Below, piece by piece: positions 16,656-25,103 of a stretch of DNA of 64,000 nucleotides. Below the pieces are notes generated by a model. It worked only from the letters and a program-made list of their open reading frames with translations, did no database searches and was not told where the DNA came from. The DNA comes from Clostridia bacterium (lineage in GTDB: Bacteria > Bacillota_A > Clostridia > Christensenellales > Aristaeellaceae). The stretch is from assembly GCA_017517815.1 (NCBI GenBank), contig JAFWYA010000076.1, positions 102,810 to 166,809 of the forward strand, in the 5' to 3' direction. The position numbers were made by a program, and so were the translations under genes. Within the stretch, counting starts at the first letter, position 1, and each line of letters opens with the position of its first letter.

Positions 16656-18095
16656 ATGAAGAAGACCTACGTGACCACCATGCCCAACCATATCGGCGCT
16701 TTTCTGGAGGCAAGCCGCTGCTTTGCGCAGCTGGGGGTAAACATTACCCGCGTCAGCTACAACAAGGCGGTGGACTCGCACACGCTGTTTATCGATGCCG
16801 AGGGCACTGAAGAACAGCTTCAAAAGGCCGATGAAATGCTCACGGCCATCGGCTATCTGCGCGCGCCCACGGGCGAGCGAAGCGTGGTGCTGATGGAGTT
16901 CCGCCTGCCGGACGTGCCCGGCAGCGTGACGGACGTGCTTGAACTGATCAACGAATATCAGTTCAACATTTCCTATATCAGCTCGCAGGAAAACGGCACC
17001 GACCATCAGCTGTTCAAGATGGGCTTGTTTGTGGACGACGCGTCGCGCATCGCGGCGTTTATGGAAAGCGCGCAGAAGCTGTGTCAGGTGCGGGTGATCG
17101 ACTACAACCCCGCCGACAATGTGTATGACAACAGCATTTTCTACGAATCCTTCGTGTCCACGCTGGCCAATGCCATGGATGTGGACGCGCACCAGCGCGA
17201 GGAGCTGCTGGTGAACGCCAACCTCGCCATGCAGACGCTGGACGAGCGCGGACTGTCGCCCTACCGCACGTTTGATTCCATCAGCCGCTTTGCCGCGCTG
17301 CTTGCCGAGGGCCGGGGCGATGCCTTCCAGCCGCGCATCACGCGCCACGCCGTTACAAATGACACCACGATTATCGTCATCGAGCCGCCCTGCGGCAGCA
17401 ACACCATCATTCTTCAAAATGGGCAGGACGTGCTGTTTATCGACAGCGGCTACGCCTGCTATCAGCCGGAGATGCTGCCGCTGCTGCGCAAGCTCCTGCC
17501 GGATTTTGACGCCATGCACAAGCGCATCCTCATCACCCATGCCGACGTGGATCATTGCGGATTGCTGCCCCTGTTTGACGAGGTGATCGCCAGCGCGAAG
17601 AGCGCCGAATGCCTGCGCCTTGAATGGGAGGGCAAAGACGGCTTCCGCGAGCAGAACGCGCTGCACAAGCCCTACATCCGCATCTGCAAGGTGCTTACAG
17701 GCTACGGCAAGGTGGATCCTGAAAAGGTGCTCACCCCGTGGGCCGACCCCGGCCCCATGCGCGGGGCCCTCAGGCAGATCGGCTTTTTTGACTTTGGCGA
17801 ACTGCACTTTGAGGTGTACGAGGGCAAGGGCGGACATCTGCCCGGCGAGATCGTGCTGATCGACTACGAGCACCATCTGGCCTTCACGGGCGACGTGTAC
17901 GTCAACCTCAAGGGCATGACCGCCGAGCAGGCGCGCTACAACCAGTATGCGCCCATCCTGATGACCAGCGTCGATACCGACCCCGCCCTGTGCGCGCAGG
18001 AGCGCAGCGCTGTGATGCAGCGGCTGGGCGCGGGCAGCTGGAAGATTTTCGGCGCGCACGGCGCATGCCGGGAATACAGTTTGAAGGCGGAATAA
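16656..18095 (+). CDS. Two ACT domains fused to a metallo-beta-lactamase-fold protein
   Basis: 479 residues. Residues 4-70 and 77-150 are ACT-type ligand-binding folds (TTMPNHIGAFLEASRCFAQLGVNI; EFRLPDVPGSVTDVLELINEYQFNISYI), typical of amino-acid sensing. Residues about 225-479 form a metallo-beta-lactamase fold: ITHADVDHCG (295-300, with Asp in place of the second His of HxHxDH), the GGHLPGE His and the TGDVYVN Asp. The metal site is thus altered but not destroyed. The linker 155-220 is helical. A hydrolase regulated by an amino acid is plausible, but no substrate can be named. It is a single gene between its own promoter and a bidirectional terminator. Confidence 0.8.
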   Translation: MKKTYVTTMPNHIGAFLEASRCFAQLGVNITRVSYNKAVDSHTLFIDAEGTEEQLQKADEMLTAIGYLRAPTGERSVVLMEFRLPDVPGSVTDVLELINEYQFNISYISSQENGTDHQLFKMGLFVDDASRIAAFMESAQKLCQVRVIDYNPADNVYDNSIFYESFVSTLANAMDVDAHQREELLVNANLAMQTLDERGLSPYRTFDSISRFAALLAEGRGDAFQPRITRHAVTNDTTIIVIEPPCGSNTIILQNGQDVLFIDSGYACYQPEMLPLLRKLLPDFDAMHKRILITHADVDHCGLLPLFDEVIASAKSAECLRLEWEGKDGFREQNALHKPYIRICKVLTGYGKVDPEKVLTPWADPGPMRGALRQIGFFDFGELHFEVYEGKGGHLPGEIVLIDYEHHLAFTGDVYVNLKGMTAEQARYNQYAPILMTSVDTDPALCAQERSAVMQRLGAGSWKIFGAHGACREYSLKAE

Positions 18096-18096
18096 C

Positions 18097-18125
18097 AAAA
18101 CCCGGGACAGTTTGTCCCGGGTTTT
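18097..18125. terminator. Bidirectional intrinsic terminator
   Basis: AAAACCCGGGACA pairs with TGTCCCGGGTTTT (18112-18124) around a 2-nt to 4-nt loop, between the convergent ACT-lactamase gene and nadE. Confidence 0.9.
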
Positions 18126-18128
18126 GCT

Positions 18129-19805
18129 TTACAGTTTTGCACAGTCCGACGGCATCAAAAATGCGCCGCGGGGGCTCAGACTGAGCGGGCCTGCCTGCGC
18201 GCCGTCGGGCAGGCAGCTGCGCTTGAACTGCTGCGTCTGAAAGCGACGCAGAAAGGTATCAAGCGCCGAAGCGACATCCTCTCCGGGGAAAACCTGCGAC
18301 GCAAGCAGAAGCAGCCGTTCGCGGTCTGCGCCGTCGCGCAGAAAATGGTACAGGAAAAAGTCGTGCAGCTCGTAGCTGCCCAGAATGTCCTCGGTGCGCT
18401 GGCCGGGCAGAAGCTCGGGGCTGACCGGCGTTGCGATCACATCCGCGCACACGTCGTGGATGACATCACCCATCTGCGCGCTCACATGGTCGGTCAGTTT
18501 GCGCACCAGCGTTTTGGGAATGCTGGCGTTCACGCCGTACATGCTCATGTGGTCGCCGTTGTAGGTGCAAAAGCCCAGCGCCAGCTCGCTCATGTCGCCG
18601 GTGCCCAGCACGATGCCGCCCACTTTGTTGGCGTAGTCCATCAAAATCTGCATGCGCTCGCGCGCCTGCGCGTTTTCGCAGGTCACGTCGCCCGCATTCG
18701 GGTCGTGGCAGATATCGGCAAAGTGCTGGCTGACCGCCGCACCGATGGGAATTTCCAGCGCAGTCACGCCAAGCAGCTGCATCAGCCGGCATGCGTTGGA
18801 ATACGTGCGCGCGCCCGTGGCGCCGCCCGGCATGGTGATGGCAAAAATGCCCTTGCGGTCAAGGCTCAGCCGGTCAAAGGCGCGTACGGCAATCAGCAGC
18901 GCAAGGGTGGAATCCAGCCCGCCGGATACGCCCACCACCAACTTCTTGCAGCCGATGGCATGCAGGCGTGAAACCAGTCCCATGGTCTGCCGCATGGCGA
19001 TCTCTTCCGCATCGCCGGTCACAAAGGGCAGGCGGCTGATGGGCCGCAGCAGCGGCGGCTGAATGGGCAGCGGATCATCCAAAGCGATGCAGTCAGCCAT
19101 TTCAGCCACCCAGCCAGCCATGCGGCGGCGATAGGCGATGGACTGCAGGTCGATATCGGCCGCAGCCTGACCGCCGGTGAGCGCATAGCGCTCGCCCTGC
19201 GCAAGGCATACGCCGTCCTCGTAGACGGCGGTGTCGCCTGCATAAACGTGATCGCCCGTGCTTTCGCCAAAACCGGCGTTTGCATAGACAACCGCCGTCA
19301 GACGGGAAATGATTTCAGCGGGCTGATGCGCGGGGCTTGCGTCCGGCAAAAGCATCATCTGCACCGCAGAATGGGCCTGCCAGATGGAAAACATGCATCC
19401 GCCCAGCGAAAACAGCTGGCTTTGCGTACCTTCGCTGAACCACCGGCGCTGCTCCCGCGCAGGAGTAGGCTTGGGCACGATGGCGCGCACGCTTCCATTT
19501 TGAAGGACTGCCGCACAGCTGCAAAGCCTTCCATTTACCTCGGCAGGCAGGCCCACCACGGCGGCGATGCCCTGCGTATGTACGGCAACGGTTTCAAGCG
19601 CCTCGCGTGCGCGGGTGAGCACATCCGGCCGATAAAACAGGTCGCCAAGCGTGGCTCCGGTCAGGCAAAGTTCCGGAAACAGCGCCAGCTGCACGCCTTT
19701 TTTCCTGAGCGCGTCCAGCGCAGATGCGATCGCCTGCGCGTTGTGCGCTGCATCGCCCAGACGGATGGGTATGCTGACGGCGGCGGTACGAAGGAAGTTT
19801 TTCAT
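18129..19805 (-). CDS. nadE: NAD+ synthetase with degenerate glutaminase domain
   Basis: 558 residues, shorter than the ~640-680 usual for glutamine-dependent enzymes. The N-terminal nitrilase-like domain (1-255) keeps the Glu (FPELCLTG, E45) and Lys (VPKPTP, K112) of the Glu-Lys-Cys triad. However, the segment that should carry the nucleophile (normally an EICEDLW-type motif) is replaced by GGCMFSIWQAHSAVQ and about 20 residues are missing. The C-terminal synthetase domain (about 265-558) is intact, with the VSGGLDSTLALL P-loop, GTGDMSELALGF and TYNGDHMSMYGVN. It probably makes NAD from deamido-NAD with free ammonia rather than glutamine (inference). The gene lies behind the NYN protein with a hairpin terminator between. 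Confidence 0.9.
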   Translation of the reverse strand: MKNFLRTAAVSIPIRLGDAAHNAQAIASALDALRKKGVQLALFPELCLTGATLGDLFYRPDVLTRAREALETVAVHTQGIAAVVGLPAEVNGRLCSCAAVLQNGSVRAIVPKPTPAREQRRWFSEGTQSQLFSLGGCMFSIWQAHSAVQMMLLPDASPAHQPAEIISRLTAVVYANAGFGESTGDHVYAGDTAVYEDGVCLAQGERYALTGGQAAADIDLQSIAYRRRMAGWVAEMADCIALDDPLPIQPPLLRPISRLPFVTGDAEEIAMRQTMGLVSRLHAIGCKKLVVGVSGGLDSTLALLIAVRAFDRLSLDRKGIFAITMPGGATGARTYSNACRLMQLLGVTALEIPIGAAVSQHFADICHDPNAGDVTCENAQARERMQILMDYANKVGGIVLGTGDMSELALGFCTYNGDHMSMYGVNASIPKTLVRKLTDHVSAQMGDVIHDVCADVIATPVSPELLPGQRTEDILGSYELHDFFLYHFLRDGADRERLLLLASQVFPGEDVASALDTFLRRFQTQQFKRSCLPDGAQAGPLSLSPRGAFLMPSDCAKL

Positions 19806-19828
19806 GCGGATGCACCTCCCGGTTTTGA

Positions 19829-19852
19829 AAACAGGCGGCCATAGGCCGCCCG
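19829..19852 (-). terminator. Hairpin terminator of the NYN operon
   Basis: On the minus strand GGGCGGCC-TAT-GGCCGCC is followed by TGTTTTC, ahead of nadE. Confidence 0.6.
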
Positions 19853-19856
19853 GTGA

Positions 19857-20840
19857 TTACGATACGCGAATGAGCATATTCTTCTGTTCGTCCATCTCCA
19901 CGGTGATGAGATGGTCTTTTTCCATGGCCTTGAGCAGGTCGCTGAAGCGCTTGAAGCCCAGCTTCTTTTCGGAAAAATCCGGATAGCTGGCCTGAATGTC
20001 GGCCTTGAGGATGGAGGGATTGATGCGCTCGAAGCCATCCTCCTTGTAGCGGGAGAGCTGCTCGCCCATGAGCGCACGCCAGTTGTCGCGGTTGATCTCG
20101 GGGGCGGCTTCCTTGCCGGTCTGGGCCAGGGAGATCATGACGTTGTTGTTGTCGTTGCGCACGCTGAGCTGCCCGAACTGTTTGGCCAGCTTTTCCAGCA
20201 GCTTGAGGAATGTGGCGCAGCCAAAGGCTTTTTCGTTAAAATCCGGACGCAGGCGCAAAAGAATGCCCTTCAGCTCGCTGGCGTACAGCTCGTCGCGGTC
20301 GTTCTGCTCGTCCAGAATGCCGGTTAAAAGCTTGTTGAGCTCCTGCTCATCCAGCGGCTCCTTGTCGGCAGCGGCCTTCTTTTTGCCGCTGGGCTTGCGG
20401 GTGCGGCCGCCCACGTTTTCAAGGAACTGGAATTCGTTGCAGGCGTTGATGAAAATGTTGCTGGCAGCTGCCGAACGGCTGATGCCCAGCACGAATTTGC
20501 CCATGCTCTTCAGCCTGCCCACCAGCGGCGTGTAGTCGCTGTCGCCGGATACAATGCAGAAGCTGTCGATGAGCGGATTGGTGTAGGCTACTTCCAAAGC
20601 GTCCAGCACGAGCAGAATGTCGGCGTTGTTCTTCTGGCTGATGCCGTAGCGCAGGCTGGGAACAACGGTAAAGGTGTTGGACAGAAGTACTTCCTTTAAA
20701 TCGGAGTACTGGTCGGTGTAGCCGTAGACCTTGCCCAGCAGAATGTCGCCGCGGATCTTTACCTTTTCCAGCACGGAAAGCAAAGTTTCCACCTTGGCGC
20801 CGCAGTTTTCAAGGTCTACAAAAAGGGCGAATTTGGCCAT
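19857..20840 (-). CDS. NYN (PIN-like) domain protein with two LOTUS/OST-HTH domains
   Basis: 327 residues, cytoplasmic. Residues 1-150 form a NYN nuclease-type fold with its conserved acids (FVDLENCG, NNADILLVLDALE, IVSGDSDYTPLV). A basic linker (GGRTRKPSGKKK) leads to two similar helical domains of about 75 residues (170-245 and 255-327: LRPDFNEKAFGCATFLKLLEKL; YPDFSEKKLGFKRFSDLLKAM) that match the OST-HTH/LOTUS pattern, predicted to bind RNA. It is probably a ribonuclease or an RNA-binding factor. It is the last gene of a unit with a secreted protein and a GntR regulator. AAGGAG precedes the ATG. Confidence 0.88.
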   Translation of the reverse strand: MAKFALFVDLENCGAKVETLLSVLEKVKIRGDILLGKVYGYTDQYSDLKEVLLSNTFTVVPSLRYGISQKNNADILLVLDALEVAYTNPLIDSFCIVSGDSDYTPLVGRLKSMGKFVLGISRSAAASNIFINACNEFQFLENVGGRTRKPSGKKKAAADKEPLDEQELNKLLTGILDEQNDRDELYASELKGILLRLRPDFNEKAFGCATFLKLLEKLAKQFGQLSVRNDNNNVMISLAQTGKEAAPEINRDNWRALMGEQLSRYKEDGFERINPSILKADIQASYPDFSEKKLGFKRFSDLLKAMEKDHLITVEMDEQKNMLIRVS

Positions 20841-20850
20841 TGGGTTCTCC

Positions 20851-21564
20851 TTAGATGCGGAAGGTGTACTTGTCGCCGCGAATCCACTGACGGCTCAGGT
20901 GCAGCGGCTCGCCGTGCTGGTTGAGCACCAGCTCGTCCAGCAGCAGCAGCGCATCGCCCGGCTGGCAGCCCAGATGGCGGCTCACAAAGGGCGTGGCATG
21001 CCCCAGGGAAATATCATGCACGGCTGATTCGGGAATCAAACCGTTTTCGCGCAGCAGGTCGTAAAGCGAATCGGTTTCGGCGGTGCGCAGAAAGTCGTAA
21101 CGGGCCGGGAAACGGTTGATCTCCAGCATCACGGGCTCGTCGTCGCACAGGCGCAGACGGCAGACCTCAAGCACCTGCTCGCCGTCTGAAAGGCCCAGCT
21201 TTTCGCGGTCTTCGTCGGTGGAGGCGATGACTTCGCTGCTGATGAGGCGCGCCGAGGCGGTGTGGCCCATCTGACGGCAGGCCTCGGAAAAACTGGTGAT
21301 GTGCTGCAGATTTCGCTGAATGCGCTCGTCGGCCACAAAGGTGCCCTTGCCCTGACGGCGCACCAGCAGGCCCTCCTGCACAAGGTCAAGCATGGCCTTG
21401 CGCACGGTGACGCGGCTGACGCCGTAGGTGTCGCACAGCACCTGCTCGGAGGGAATGCGCGCGCCGGAAGGGTACACGCCGGCGGTGATGTCGTTTTTAA
21501 GCCTTTGCATCAGCTGCTGATACAGCGGCGACTGGCTCTTTTTTTCAAGGGGTTTGTCCTGCAT
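20851..21564 (-). CDS. GntR family regulator with UTRA domain
   Basis: 237 residues. The N-terminal winged helix (residues 10-75: PLYQQLMQRLKNDITAGVYPSGARIPSEQVLCDTYGVSRVTVRKAML) is the HutC-subfamily DNA-binding domain; residues 90-235 form a UTRA effector domain (SARLISSEV, LEVCRLRLCDDEPVMLEINRFP). Such regulators usually sense sugars or phosphorylated sugars. No transporter or sugar gene is adjacent. It sits 14 bp after a secreted-protein gene and 10 bp before the NYN protein gene, so its target is unclear. GGAGG lies 8 nt before the ATG. Confidence 0.92.
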   Translation of the reverse strand: MQDKPLEKKSQSPLYQQLMQRLKNDITAGVYPSGARIPSEQVLCDTYGVSRVTVRKAMLDLVQEGLLVRRQGKGTFVADERIQRNLQHITSFSEACRQMGHTASARLISSEVIASTDEDREKLGLSDGEQVLEVCRLRLCDDEPVMLEINRFPARYDFLRTAETDSLYDLLRENGLIPESAVHDISLGHATPFVSRHLGCQPGDALLLLDELVLNQHGEPLHLSRQWIRGDKYTFRI

Positions 21565-21578
21565 TGTGCAGACCTCCG

Positions 21579-22946
21579 TTATTCAATGCCCATGAAGGCA
21601 AGCAGACCGGTGTATTCCATCCACGCGACCACGTCGGAAATGATGCCTGCGGGCATTTCCAGCACAAAGGGCACGGCGGCCAGCGCGATGGTGGGCGCAA
21701 AGCGCTCCTTGTATTCGGCCATGAAGCTTTCGTTGAGGTGGAAGAAGTCGTCCTGATTATCGATGGGACGGTCGTAGACAGCGGTGTAGGGCAGCTCCTC
21801 GACAAATGCGGTGCATTCCACGCCAAAGGCGCGGCGGCCGGTTTCGGGGTGCACCCAGTCGATGCTGAAGTCCATGTCGTAGGGCTTTTCTTCAGCGGTG
21901 CGGCTGTAACGGTAGAGGAAGGTCTGCGGCACCAGCTCGTACCAGCTGAGACCCTCGCCGCCCAGATCGACGGTCACCTCGCCCTCGGCAGACAGCGCAT
22001 TGCCCAATCCATTGGCAGTGACGCGGGCGTACAGCCATTCTTCCTCTTCCAGAAGGACGGTAAAGTCAAAGGCGCATTCGCTTCCGGTGTTCTGCCATGC
22101 GGCGGTAAAGACGTAGCCGTCCTCGCAGGGCAGCTCAAAGCGCCAGCCGTCAGCATCCTTTTCAAACACGACGGTCTCGCCCAGCAGCCACTCTTCCTTT
22201 TCGCCGTCGACGGTGATGGTCATGCCCATCGCGTTGGGGTCGAGGTAGTTGAGAATGTCCTCCAGATAGGGCAGCTTTTCAAGGAAAACATAGTCGCCGC
22301 CGAAATTGGTCATGAGGGAGGTGAAGTAATAGTAAATTTTGTAGTTGATGTCCTCGCTGGCCATGAGGCTGAGCTCTTCGCAAAGGGCGTACAGATCGTC
22401 ATAGCTGACGACGCGGCTGCCCTCGCCGCCAAGCATGCGGACGATGGGCTCGCCGTACATCTGCAATAATTCGACGGTGGCCTCGGGATACAGCGGCACG
22501 GCAAGCAGCTGCGTGGGCAGACCCATGAAGTAGTAGCCCTTGAGCATGAACTGGAAGAAGTTGTGCATCTGGAAATGCACGCTGGCCCCGTCCAGCGCAG
22601 GCGAACGCAGGTAGCGGAAGTTGCAGTAGCCGTCGTACTCAAAGGGCACGATGGGCTCGCCGTTCAAATCAAGCGAACCGTCGAGCATCACACGGCTTAA
22701 AGGCTTGGGAAAGCTTTGCGCCTTCACTTCGCCCGACAGGCTGATCTTGCTGAGGAAGGTCTCCCAGTCGGCATAGTGCGCTGCGCCGTCCTGCGGAAAA
22801 CCGTCGGCATAAAAATGGACGGACGCATCAAAATCAGCATAGGTGACGGGCGTGCCGTCGTTGATCTCGTCCTGCGCCAAAGCCCATACAGGCAACAGAC
22901 AGATGCACAGGCAAACCGCCAGCATGCGGAAAAACAATTTCTTCAT
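21579..22946 (-). CDS. Secreted protein of unknown function
   Basis: 455 residues with a signal peptide (MKKLFFRMLAVCLCICLLPVWALAQ) and no later membrane segment except possibly a weak hydrophobic stretch near the C-terminus (AVPFVLEMPAGIISDVVAWM). The mature protein is acidic and rich in aromatic residues and beta strands. No domain is recognised. The ATG at 22946 was chosen for GGAGGG upstream and because it begins the signal peptide; the longer reading frame would put 12 residues before it. It is the first gene of the unit with the GntR regulator and the NYN protein. It is similar in design to the two secreted proteins near glnN. Confidence 0.75.
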   Translation of the reverse strand: MKKLFFRMLAVCLCICLLPVWALAQDEINDGTPVTYADFDASVHFYADGFPQDGAAHYADWETFLSKISLSGEVKAQSFPKPLSRVMLDGSLDLNGEPIVPFEYDGYCNFRYLRSPALDGASVHFQMHNFFQFMLKGYYFMGLPTQLLAVPLYPEATVELLQMYGEPIVRMLGGEGSRVVSYDDLYALCEELSLMASEDINYKIYYYFTSLMTNFGGDYVFLEKLPYLEDILNYLDPNAMGMTITVDGEKEEWLLGETVVFEKDADGWRFELPCEDGYVFTAAWQNTGSECAFDFTVLLEEEEWLYARVTANGLGNALSAEGEVTVDLGGEGLSWYELVPQTFLYRYSRTAEEKPYDMDFSIDWVHPETGRRAFGVECTAFVEELPYTAVYDRPIDNQDDFFHLNESFMAEYKERFAPTIALAAVPFVLEMPAGIISDVVAWMEYTGLLAFMGIE

Positions 22947-22984
22947 ACAGGAAACCCTCCTTTCCAAAGGAAAACAATTCATTC

Positions 22985-23110
22985 AAGCGAGCCGACGCAC
23001 CCGTATGTGCGTCGGCGGTCTGCAAACGCAACCCCAAACTCTACACCCCCCCGCGAAGCGGAGTGGGGTCCAGGGGCACTGCCCCTGGGGGTGCAGGGCG
23101 TCAGCCCTGC
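22985..23110. repeat. Modular hairpin repeat, class 3 (copy at typA stop)
   Basis: On the minus strand it begins within the last codons of typA: GCAGGGC-TGAC-GCCCTGC (23110-23093), the loop holding the TGA stop, then ACCCCC, CCAGGGGC..GCCCCTGGACCCC, CCGCTTCGCGG, and at the far end a 26-bp hairpin (22991-23016) with 10-bp arms. That distal hairpin and its flanks match 53747-53772 exactly in inverted orientation. Confidence 0.85.
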
Positions 23111-24933
23111 TGTTGCTTGGCGCGGAAGGCAGCGCGGGCGCGCAGCTCGTGGTTCAGCTCGCGCTTGCGCATGCGAAGAGACTTCGGGGTGATCTCCAGC
23201 AGCTCGTCGTCGTCAATAAACTCCAAGCACTCCTCAAGGGTGAGCGGCTTGATGGATACCAGACGCAGACTGTCTTCGGAGGCGGAGGCGTTGCGCATGT
23301 TGGTAACGTGCTTCTGACGGCAGACGTTGACGACCAGATCGTCGGGACGTGCGTTCTGACCGCAGATCATGCCCTTGTAAACGGGGGTCTGAGGCCCAAT
23401 GAACAGGGTGCCGCGCTCCTGAGCGTAGAACAGGCCGTAGGAGTTGGACTCGCCGTCCTCGTGACAGACCAGCGCGCCCACGCTGCGGTGGGGAATGTCG
23501 CCCTTGACGGGCTCGTAGCGCTCGAAAACGCTGGACATGATGCCTTCACCGCGGGTGTCGGTCATGAATTCAGAGCGGTAGCCGAACAGGCCGCGGGAGG
23601 GAACGAGGAACTCCAGACGCACGCGGTCAAAGCCGTTCATGTTCTCCAGAACGCCGCGGCGGCGGCCGATCTTTTCAATAACGGCGCCGGCGTAGGCCTG
23701 GGGCACGTCGGCCACCATGCGCTCGACGGGTTCGCACTTCACGCCGTCGATCTCCTTGTAGAGAACCTGCGGCTTGGATACCTGGAACTCGTAGCCCTGA
23801 CGGCGCATGTTTTCAATAAGAATGGACAGGTGCAATTCACCGCGGCCGCAGACTTCAAAGGCGTCGGGGGTCTCGGTCTCCAGCACGCGCAGGGAAACGT
23901 CGGTCTGCAGCTCGCGCATGAGGCGGGCGCGCAGATGGCGGCTGGTAACGTATTCGCCCTCGCGGCCGGCGAAGGGGCTGTTGTTGACGGAGAAGGTCAT
24001 GCGCACGGTAGGCTCGGTGATGGACACAAAGGGCAGTGCCTCGACCAATTCAGGATGGCAGACGGTGTCGCCGATGGAGATGTCCTCAATGCCGGACATG
24101 GCCACGATGTCGCCCATGGAGGCCTCCTTGGCGGGCACGCGCTTGAGACCGTCAAAGGTGTACAGGGCGGAAAGACGCAGCGGCTGGCTGGTTTTGCCGG
24201 TGTCGATGTTGGTGGTGATGACCTGCATGCCCTCGGTGAGCTTGCCGCGGCCAATGCGGCCGATGCCGATGCGGCCCACGTAGTCGTTGTAGTCGATGGT
24301 GGAAATGAGCACCTGAGCGGGGCCCTCCATATCGCCCTCAGGCGCGGGCACGTGCTCAAGGATCACGTCAAACAGGGGCTTGAGGTTCTCGGCAGGCTCG
24401 CTGAGATCCAGTGTGGCAATGCCCTGACGGGCGCTGGCATAAACGATGGGACGGTCCAGCGCGGTCTCGTCGGCGCCCAGCTCGATGAACAGGTCAAGCA
24501 CTTCGTCGACCACTTCGTCGCAGCGCGCGTCGGGACGGTCCATCTTGTTGATGACGACGATGACGGGCAGCTTGAGGTCAAGAGCCTTGCGCAGCACGAA
24601 GCGGGTCTGGGGCATGGGGCCTTCAAAGCTGTCAACGAGCAGCAGCACGCCGTCGACCATCTTCAAAACGCGCTCCACCTCGCCGCCAAAGTCGGCGTGG
24701 CCGGGGGTGTCGACGATGTTGATCTTGGTGTCGCCGTAGAAAACAGCGGTGTTCTTGGCCAGAATGGTGATGCCGCGCTCACGCTCGATGTCGTTGGAGT
24801 CCATGACGCGGTCGGCGACCTGCTGGTTTTCGCGGAAGACGCCGCCCTGCTTGAGCATTTCGTCTACCAGAGTGGTCTTGCCGTGGTCAACGTGAGCGAT
24901 GATGGCGATGTTGCGGATGTCGTTGCGAATCAT
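23101..24933 (-). CDS. typA: Ribosome-associated GTPase TypA/BipA
   Basis: 610 residues. A translational GTPase with all G motifs: [13 protein letters not shown] (G1), RGITI (G2), [12 protein letters not shown] (G3), NKMDRPDA (G4). EF-G-like domain II, domains III and V, and the BipA-specific C-terminal domain follow at normal length. It assists 50S assembly and stress adaptation. The ATG at 24933 begins the conserved [21 protein letters not shown]; an upstream in-frame ATG at 24957 lacks an RBS. The last two codons and stop lie inside a repeat hairpin. It is followed upstream on the same strand by prfC, another translational GTPase. Confidence 0.96.
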   Translation of the reverse strand: MIRNDIRNIAIIAHVDHGKTTLVDEMLKQGGVFRENQQVADRVMDSNDIERERGITILAKNTAVFYGDTKINIVDTPGHADFGGEVERVLKMVDGVLLLVDSFEGPMPQTRFVLRKALDLKLPVIVVINKMDRPDARCDEVVDEVLDLFIELGADETALDRPIVYASARQGIATLDLSEPAENLKPLFDVILEHVPAPEGDMEGPAQVLISTIDYNDYVGRIGIGRIGRGKLTEGMQVITTNIDTGKTSQPLRLSALYTFDGLKRVPAKEASMGDIVAMSGIEDISIGDTVCHPELVEALPFVSITEPTVRMTFSVNNSPFAGREGEYVTSRHLRARLMRELQTDVSLRVLETETPDAFEVCGRGELHLSILIENMRRQGYEFQVSKPQVLYKEIDGVKCEPVERMVADVPQAYAGAVIEKIGRRRGVLENMNGFDRVRLEFLVPSRGLFGYRSEFMTDTRGEGIMSSVFERYEPVKGDIPHRSVGALVCHEDGESNSYGLFYAQERGTLFIGPQTPVYKGMICGQNARPDDLVVNVCRQKHVTNMRNASASEDSLRLVSIKPLTLEECLEFIDDDELLEITPKSLRMRKRELNHELRARAAFRAKQQQG

Positions 24934-24974
24934 AAAATGATGCTGCCTTCTTTCCATTCACTAAAGGTCAAAAT

Positions 24975-25101
24975 GTTTGTTTTCCACCTGCGCCCGTGAA
25001 ACGGGCGCAATCTGGGGTCCAGGGATGCTGCGCACGGCAAATGTATCGGAACAATCGCCGACCGCAGGTCGCCCCTGGCGGGGTGCAGGGGTGGAACCCC
25101 T
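24975..25101. repeat. Modular hairpin repeat, class 3 (copy at prfC stop)
   Basis: On the minus strand, directly after the prfC stop: GCAGGGG-TTCCA-CCCCTGC, ACCCCGCCAGGGG, then an internal stretch of about 50 nt and the returning arm CCCTGGACCCC, followed by TGCGCCCG-TTTCA-CGGGCGCA. The core order (GCAGGG hairpin, ACCCC, CCAGGGG stem) matches the typA and trpX copies, but the internal loop is expanded. Confidence 0.75.
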
Positions 25102-25103
25102 GC

